From positions 25,995,848 to 26,059,847 of the forward strand of contig NC_079512.1 in NCBI RefSeq assembly GCF_000801105.2: a stretch of DNA of 64,000 nucleotides, given 5' to 3'. This document shows, piece after piece, positions 57,773 to 64,000 of this stretch; positions within the stretch are counted from its first letter, which is position 1; each line of letters opens with the position of its first letter. The position numbers and the translations under genes were made by a program. The notes under the pieces are model-generated. The model was not told the DNA's origin. It made no database searches and worked only from the letters and a program-made list of their open reading frames with translations. This DNA comes from Raphanus sativus (lineage: Eukaryota; Streptophyta; Magnoliopsida; Brassicales; Brassicaceae).

Positions 57773-58101
57773 GGAGAGAACGTAATGCTAGCATCTTCAC
57801 CTCCATATCTTTTTTTTTTTTTTTTTTTAAATTTTCACCTCCATATCTTCCCCTGCTTTGGTGCTGGCCTCCAAGATTGATCGCATGGTTAGGGACAGGC
57901 TGCTCTCTATTCCATCTCCATCTCCTTCTCAACCATCGCTGCTGCTGCTTTATTTATCTTTCCTGTTTGATGTACCTTAATTTTCCTTCTCGTTCTTTTT
58001 CTTTTCCTTTTCTTGTATTTTTATATGGTTTCACCACAAGTTGTAACTCATAAACTGAAAATCTGGTATAAATTTTGACATTTTACCAAAAAAAAAAAAA
58101 A
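57773..58101 (+). mobile_element. Retroposon fragment (329 bp) with 14-bp target duplication
   Basis: TGTTGACTTTTAAT flanks the segment exactly (57759-57772 and 58102-58115). It ends in an A-run (about 58088-58101), so it is a non-LTR insertion on the + strand, either a SINE or a LINE 3' end. It holds a nested insertion at 57812-57833. Confidence 0.65.
57796..57849. repeat. Poly(T)-only insertion nested in a retroposon, 16-bp duplications
   Basis: TTCACCTCCATATCTT occurs at 57796-57811 and 57834-57849 (perfect). The 22 bases between are T with only AAA interrupting. Confidence 0.65.
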
Positions 58102-58115
58102 TGTTGACTTTTAAT

Positions 58116-59763
58116 AGCAGACAGTGATTATTTTATACATGAATATAAACAAATAAAATTTTGTAGAAAACTATTTACAAGAATCTTTGAAAAATGATTA
58201 AGAAGATTGACAAAATGGTAAAAAGTGTTATCATGTTCTAGAATACGAAAATATATTATTATGATATTTTTCGTCAACCTTTATTTTGTTATTTGAACAT
58301 TATTTTTAAAATAGGATGTTAGAATTCATTGCTAAAAATTTGTTAGTTAAAATTTAGCATTCACTTTTTAATCGAGGCTATTTTTTAATGATGATGAATC
58401 TAAACTTTAGAGTAAAATATTTTTTTCTTTTTACAGTAAATTTTAATTATTAATTGAAATAAATAAATTAGTTACTAATTTAATTTACAAGAAAATTAAA
58501 TATAACTGATGAATAGTATGATTGCCTTGATATGTTATATTTTTGTTTCATATTTTAATTTGTTCACTGTAACAACGACAAAATTATCGTTAAAACTGTT
58601 ATATTATAGTACGTACTCGTAATATACTAAAAAATAATTTCCAATATTCGAACAACAACAAAAATATCTTTATATGGTTTATTGTCTTTAAAGATCAAAA
58701 ATATTTAAGATTGTACAATACTTTTAACACACATAACTTTCATGCTATACAATCAAAAATATTATATATATATATATATATTAGATGTTTTCATAAATTA
58801 AGTAAGTAGGTAAAATACTACTTTATTCTTTAACGATCGAAAATATGTATAGCATTTTTAACACTTGCAATCCTCATTTTATACAACAGAAATACCATAT
58901 AATCATATATTTGATGTTTTTCGTAAATTTAGTTAGTAGTTAAATAATATTACTTTCGTGAATTAAATCATTTGTATATTTACATATTGTTCCACAATTT
59001 GTGAATAAAATTAAATGACGTATTTTTATTTCTACATTAAACTGTTATAACATTTTTATGGAGTTTCTTTTGTTATAGTGTGAAATCGTTCAAAGCCTGA
59101 TCAAACAATTTAAACTGAAAGAGGTGTTTGTATCTTCAATTTTCTCATTCTTGTGGTTCCGTATGTGAAAGACAATAACAAACAGTTTTTGCTTTGCCAA
59201 GAGTTATTAAGAATCAACAAGTGCAAAAAAAAGAATCAACAAGTACATATGTTACTTTAAGTAATTTTGTTGTTAGGAGAACAATATCTATCAGCTAGTC
59301 TGCATAATCTTTTTTAATCAGGAAACCCGAAGAATATAATTGTATATCAAATCTTACTTTAAGCTACATCATGTAAATGTGAAGATCATTCATGTCGTGA
59401 TACAACATTGTTATAGATGGTGTAAATGAAATCCTTAATCTTCAAGCTTCATCTAACAAAAACAACATTTTACCGTTTTCATCGTTTAAGATAATTAGTT
59501 TGGACAGTAAATTTGACTATTATCACATTATTTTTTATAGATTAACTTACATGTATAATAACATTTTTTATTTTACATACAATATTCTAGTATTTTGTCC
59601 CTTTCTATCCCAAATCCAGACGAAGATTTAAAGAATCTTATTCAAAATCAATCCTAAATGAGAAACAAAAGATCACGAGAAAAAAACAATTGATTATATT
59701 TTGTAGAACAAAAAAGATATATTGGTATATAGCATTAACTTTTGCTTACTTTAGTCTAGATTT
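58116..59763. other. AT-rich region with a diverged tandem duplication
   Basis: No gene. Segments 58686-58825 and 58828-58966 are diverged tandem copies (TCTTTAAAGATCAAAAATAT versus TCTTTAACGATCGAAAATAT, each ending near a TTAGATG/TTTGATG and ATTACT/ATACTACT stretch). Confidence 0.45.
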
Positions 59764-59975
59764 TTACATAATTTAGAACACGGTATTTTGTTGCTGTATC
59801 TCTTTTTTCTAAATTAGTAAAACAAAAAAAGAGATACCACTACAACATTGCCAAATGTTATATTATTATTATTTTTACATAAATTAGCACACGGTATTTA
59901 TCTTATATTATCATTATTATTTCTTTCTACATAAACTTACATATGCACCACTACAACATTGCCAGATGTTATATT
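59764..59975. repeat. Tandem duplication of about 100 bp upstream of ARR21
   Basis: Copies 59764-59865 and 59875-59975 share ACACGGTATTT and CACTACAACATTGCC plus ATGTTATATTA. The first copy also contains a 13-bp hairpin (59796-59808 with 59825-59837, GTATCTCTTTTTT). It lies 100-310 bases before the ARR21 ATG and so may affect its promoter. Confidence 0.65.
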
Positions 59976-60072
59976 AGCGTGTCTACTTTAGGCCTTTAAA
60001 TTGAGATTTCTGTAGCCTAAGTAGTTTATACAGTCTTGAAAAAACACACCAAAAATATACAAAACTAGCAGA

Positions 60073-63000
60073 ATGACTCTTGCCCAATCTCTTAACAACC
60101 AACGCTCTGTCTTAAGAATCAATATTATGGTTGTTGACGATGATCGTGTTTCCCTTGAAATTATGTCACGCATGCTTGAAAGATCCAAATACGGAGGTAA
60201 GATTATCAAATACAATATGCTACTATGTTCTTCTTACCTTCATTGATATTTGAAACCAATTAGCGGAGTGAAAGATTGTAAAAGCCCTTTCAAAAGTTAC
60301 ATTTTATTGAGATTCAAAAAATATTTCTTAATCATTAAGATGTGAAATCCAATTACATCCGCACACCTAAATTCAATATAGATCTATCCCTATTTTGATG
60401 GTTTTGAAACTAATAGTTTTGGTTGATGCAAAAATTTCAACCAATGTACTAATACTATGTAAGATTTTCAAAAGTATACCGATCAATAATTGAATTAAAA
60501 TTTATTGGTGAATGTAAGAAAATATGATATTTTTACCACAAATGATATGTATGTACATTGTGCCGGCGTTACAACATGATTTTTTTTCTTTTGCTTTCAA
60601 AGTTTGAAACTAATGGAAGTTCTTCAAATCGATTTTTTCTTATAAAGTAATCAATCAATTAAATAAAACAATCTATAGCCATCCCAACGAAAATGTTTTG
60701 CTGATGCTATCAACATTCTCAAAATTTGTGAACTATTTCATAACTATATTGGAATATGCATATACCCTTTTTAAAAGATAATGGAATATATATAAATATG
60801 ATTTAGCAAAAAAAAAAATACTATGGATATATAACTAGCATCTATTTTGCACTCTTTGTTCTCATTTTAAAAAGGTTAAACCAATTAAAAGTAATCATCT
60901 TTGTACTTGAATATTTTCACATTACATTTGAATCTTTATTTTGGTTTAATGGCTTTAGATCCATCTATGGAGATCACAGTTATAGCTGTAAGAGACGCAA
61001 GGGAAGCATTGTTTAATCTTAAAATCCAAAGAAACAACATCGATCTCATAGTCACAGACTATTACATGCCTGGCATGAATGGTTTACAACTCAAACAACA
61101 AATCACTCGACAATTTGGCAATTTTCCGGTCATAGGTAAGTTGTTTATTTTTCTTACAACTTACATAAAACTGTAATATTTTTTGATAAAAAATTAATAT
61201 ATTTAATAAAAATGTAATATTTTAAGTAAAAATGTACTATTTATTTACAAAAAGTGTAATATTTTTTTATAAAAATCTGATACTTTCAGAAAACTGTAAT
61301 ATTTTTCTAAAAATTTTGATATTTTTCTATAAAAGTTGTGATTTTTTGCTATAATTCTAAGTTTTAACTATTTTTCTTTATATTTTCTAAAATATGAAAG
61401 TTATGTCATCGGACACCAACAAAGAACAAGAGAGTTTAGCTTGTGGAGCATTGTGTTTCCTTCCAAAACCCATCAAACCAACAGACCTACCACATATCTA
61501 CCAAGTTGCTTTAACTTATAAGAGGAATAGTATGTCTATATTAAGGACCGAGAAAAACCACAAGGATACAAATGTTAGCATCCCTCAGCAAATCCATCTG
61601 GTTCCTGAACAAGCTAATGTCTCGAAGAACCAGAAGAACAAGTTCTTATCTAAATCAGATTCAAGATCTGTGAACAACTTAAATGGAAGTTGCGATAGTA
61701 CAAAAAGTTCACGAAAAAATAGAAAAAGAAAATCAAAATTTTATTCTGGTGATGATGCTGAGTCTATGCCGCAGCCTTCCAAGAAGAGTAAGCTTTCGTG
61801 GTCGGATTATCTTCATGACCTTTTCTTACAAGCTATCCAACATATTGGTCTTGACAGTAAGTGTTTTGATTTTTTTTTTTAATTATAAAACCATTTTATA
61901 CAATACACAATATACTGTTTATTTTTTACATTTTGCATGTTTATATATGCACACGAAGACTAATATTCTACGTTTCTTTACTAAACTTGAATCTTTCAAA
62001 GAGGCTGTGCCAAAGAAAATTTTAGAGTTCATGGACGTATCATACTTGACAAGAGAGAACGTTGCCAGCCATTTACAGGTTTGATCATCGATATATCTCT
62101 TTTTCGCTAATGTTTTTTGGATGTTTTAAACGGGAATTTTTTAACAACAATTTATGTTAGTCAACATTAAACTACGAAGTTTTAGAAAACATAATAGTAT
62201 TTTTGATAAAAGAGTCTAAAAGACTTCTGTTAAACAGTGTTAACAAAATGTTAAATCGGTAAATTAAATGAAAATTTAGAGATTTTTATGTTTCTTGAGA
62301 TAGTTAGAAATTTTGCTTCTGATATATTCGTTTAAAGTTGTGTTTATATATATATTTTTTATTTCTATCCATGTTTAAAGACGATAGATCAATTGATAGA
62401 TTGTAAATGACTCACCTTTAATTAACTAAAAATTGTTACCATACAGAAATATCGAAATTTTTTGAGGAGAGTCGCAGAAAGAGGTTCTTTATGTTCAGGC
62501 ACGTTGCATGGAAGAGGCATGGAGCCGTACCATAGTAACTACACAACCTCTTCTTCTTGGTACAACAAAGGTCTTAACAATAAATCATTCTATTCAAAAC
62601 CTACACCCGGTCATGGACAGTCAAGACTCTTATCCAACACATGTGAACCCGTCCGCTTCAACCAGATGCCTTACAGCCACATGAACCGGTTATCTACCTA
62701 TGAGCCGCACCGTACTGGATCAAACTTGACCATGCCCATCAAAAGCAACTTCAGATTTTCAACCCAGCCATTGCAAAACGAAGGAAATAGAAGCTTTCTT
62801 GAACCAACCGTGATGGCGAACAAAACTGGCCAAACATCTCAAGTTCCTGGGTTTGGACAACATGGAATATCGGCTACCAATGATAATAATTTCAACAACA
62901 ACATGATGAGAAGCTATGGAAGTTCAACTTCTAATCAACTCGGAATAAGCAGCTATGCAAGTTCAACTTTTAATCAACCAAGAATAAGCAGCTATGCAAG

Positions 63001-63739
63001 TTCTACTTCTAACCAACAAGGAATGATCCATGGAAGTTCGACTCCTAATCAACCAGGATTGAGGAGCTATAGAAGTTCGATCTCTAATCAACCAGTACCG
63101 AGCAGCCATGGAAGTTTTTCTCCTACTCAACCAGGAATGAGTAATTATGAGAGTTTAACTTCTAATCAACCAGGATTGAGCACCCATGGAAGTTTATTTC
63201 CTAACCAACCAGAAATGAGCAGCCACGGAAGCTTACCTCATACTCAACCAGGAATGAGTAGCTTTGGAAGTTTAACAACTAATCATCTAGGAATGGTTAG
63301 CTATGAAAGTTTAAATCCTACTCAACCAGGGCCCAGCAATATCTCGTACGGATTGCTATTAAGCAATGAGAACACTGCATATAAGCCTCAAACACATGCC
63401 TCTACAACTATACAACCAAATCTTGAAACTACTCAACTGGATAATCTCTGCTTGCACTATGACCTCGGCAATATTAACGAGCTTCCTTGCGATATAAGTA
63501 ACTTTGACTTCAATCACGACAAGGTATATGTCTTCACATCCCAGAATGTTTCAGTTATGTATATACAATATATGAGTGTATGTTGTGAGATTTTTTTGTC
63601 TGATATGTGATGCGAGCAGCAACAAGAAGAAGTGGCTTCTACCAACAAATTTGAGATCCCTGCAAATTTTGAGACTGAAGTGAAGCAGACCTTTTCTCTT
63701 GAAGAAGATGGTGGCTGGACCTTTCTGAACATAAATCAG
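60073..63739 (+). CDS. ARR21: Type-B response regulator ARR21, 3' end outside window
   Basis: Six exons are seen (60073-60196, 60959-61135, 61401-61856, 62002-62078, 62447-63523, 63620-63739), all in frame; the gene continues past the window. The receiver domain (about 16-135) has the acidic pair in VVDDDR (22-24), phospho-acceptor Asp75 in VTDYYMPG and Lys123 in LPKP. A basic linker (KNRKRKSKF) precedes the GARP/MYB-like B-motif (about 228-290: LSWSDYLHDLFLQAI, AVPKKILEFM, YLTRENVASHLQKYR) that binds DNA. The long C-terminal region is Gln/Asn/Ser-rich. Type-B ARRs activate cytokinin genes after His-Asp phosphorelay. It matches At5g07210 and follows GA20ox3 as in Arabidopsis. Residues 434-576 are an 11-unit repeat that my memory of Arabidopsis ARR21 shows only once. 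Confidence 0.92.
62912..63340 (+). repeat. 39-bp coding minisatellite in ARR21 (11 units)
   Basis: Eleven units of 13 codons (one of 12) follow the pattern S-[YH]-x-S-[SL]-x-[SP]-[NT]-Q-P-G-[MIL]-S. The DNA repeats as AGCTATGGAAGTTCAACT-type words. All units keep the frame. Confidence 0.9.
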
Positions 63740-63953
63740 GTACATAAATATTATTAGGAGATTTTGCAATCACAAGATTGTATTTCAATCAACTTCCTAT
63801 CAAAGATTATACTTTATCATATGGTTGAGAAATTATTATGAGAATTTTTCTAACTGGATTTGTTACTATTAGAACTTTAGTAAATTTCTGCTATTTTTAT
63901 AAACAAATATAGGCATTGTATCTAGACATTTGTTCAGTATATCTATATATTTA

Positions 63954-64000
63954 GAAGAAGATGGTGACTAGATCTTTCTGAACATAAATCATGTACATAC
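63954..64000 (+). repeat. Decayed copy of the end of ARR21 exon 6
   Basis: GAAGAAGATGGTGACTAG... repeats 63701-63747 with few changes: the TGG codon is TAG and the donor GGTACAT reads TGTACAT. It lies about 250 bases downstream of the true exon, inside the next intron. Confidence 0.75.

Noticed and set aside
59838..59975. CACTA transposon ends (CACTACAACA)
   Set aside because: The two copies are in direct, not inverted, orientation and belong to a local tandem duplication; no 3-bp TSD.

Overview
The window is nuclear DNA from a crucifer (Brassicaceae). Its genes have plant-type GT-AG introns, the spaces between them are AT-rich, and the gene order is that of Arabidopsis thaliana chromosome 5 from about At5g06800 to At5g07210. 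In order it carries: the 3' end of a MYB-CC factor (PHL5-like), an mTERF gene, a PGIP/FLOR1-like LRR gene, CYP93D1, CYP712A2, TGA5, a MIZ1/DUF617 gene, a hydroxyjasmonate sulfotransferase (ST2A/B), a broken MPH1, CIPK2, RPS4, WRKY26, remains of PRA1.B6 and SNX2, GA20ox3 and ARR21. Arabidopsis gene numbers come from recognising the proteins and from memory of the map, not from a search.

Many Arabidopsis neighbours are missing and some survive only as shards: the last exon of CDK5RAP3/C53, a collapsed PRA1.B6, the last two exons of a sorting nexin 2, and an MPH1 copy with a frameshift and a stop. This is what a fractionated subgenome looks like after whole-genome multiplication, so I infer Brassica, Raphanus or a close relative. 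Species and subgenome cannot be fixed from the sequence alone.

Layout: 1-20.5 kb is gene-dense (PHL5 end, mTERF, PGIP-like, two P450s, TGA5, MIZ1-like, ST2). 20.9-28.1 kb holds a 912-bp retroposon, a hAT-like element, the MPH1 pseudogene and a Helitron-derived piece between direct repeats. 28.4-37.1 kb holds CIPK2, RPS4, a 2.5-kb AT-rich desert, WRKY26 and two gene relics. 37-48.5 kb is repeat-rich: a hAT-like element, a 5'-truncated LINE, AT-rich tandem repeats interrupted by a Mutator-type foldback element full of telomere-like repeats, Stowaway-like MITEs, and a degenerate telomere-like array. GA20ox3 lies at 48.9-50.4 kb. 50.7-60 kb holds a decayed LINE, a TRIM, foldbacks, retroposon fragments and diverged tandem duplications. 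ARR21 runs off the right edge.

The retained genes lean towards hormones and stress: gibberellin synthesis (GA20ox3), cytokinin response (ARR21), jasmonate inactivation (ST2), salicylate/xenobiotic response (TGA5), Ca2+ signalling (CIPK2), WRKY26 and phosphate-type MYB-CC regulation. They are independent genes, not an operon. No wholly new system stands out. The less ordinary observations are an 11-unit 39-bp coding minisatellite in ARR21, altered activation-segment residues in CIPK2, two Mutator-type elements built around telomere-like repeats, and eight very short insertions each bracketed by 13-18 bp direct duplications.
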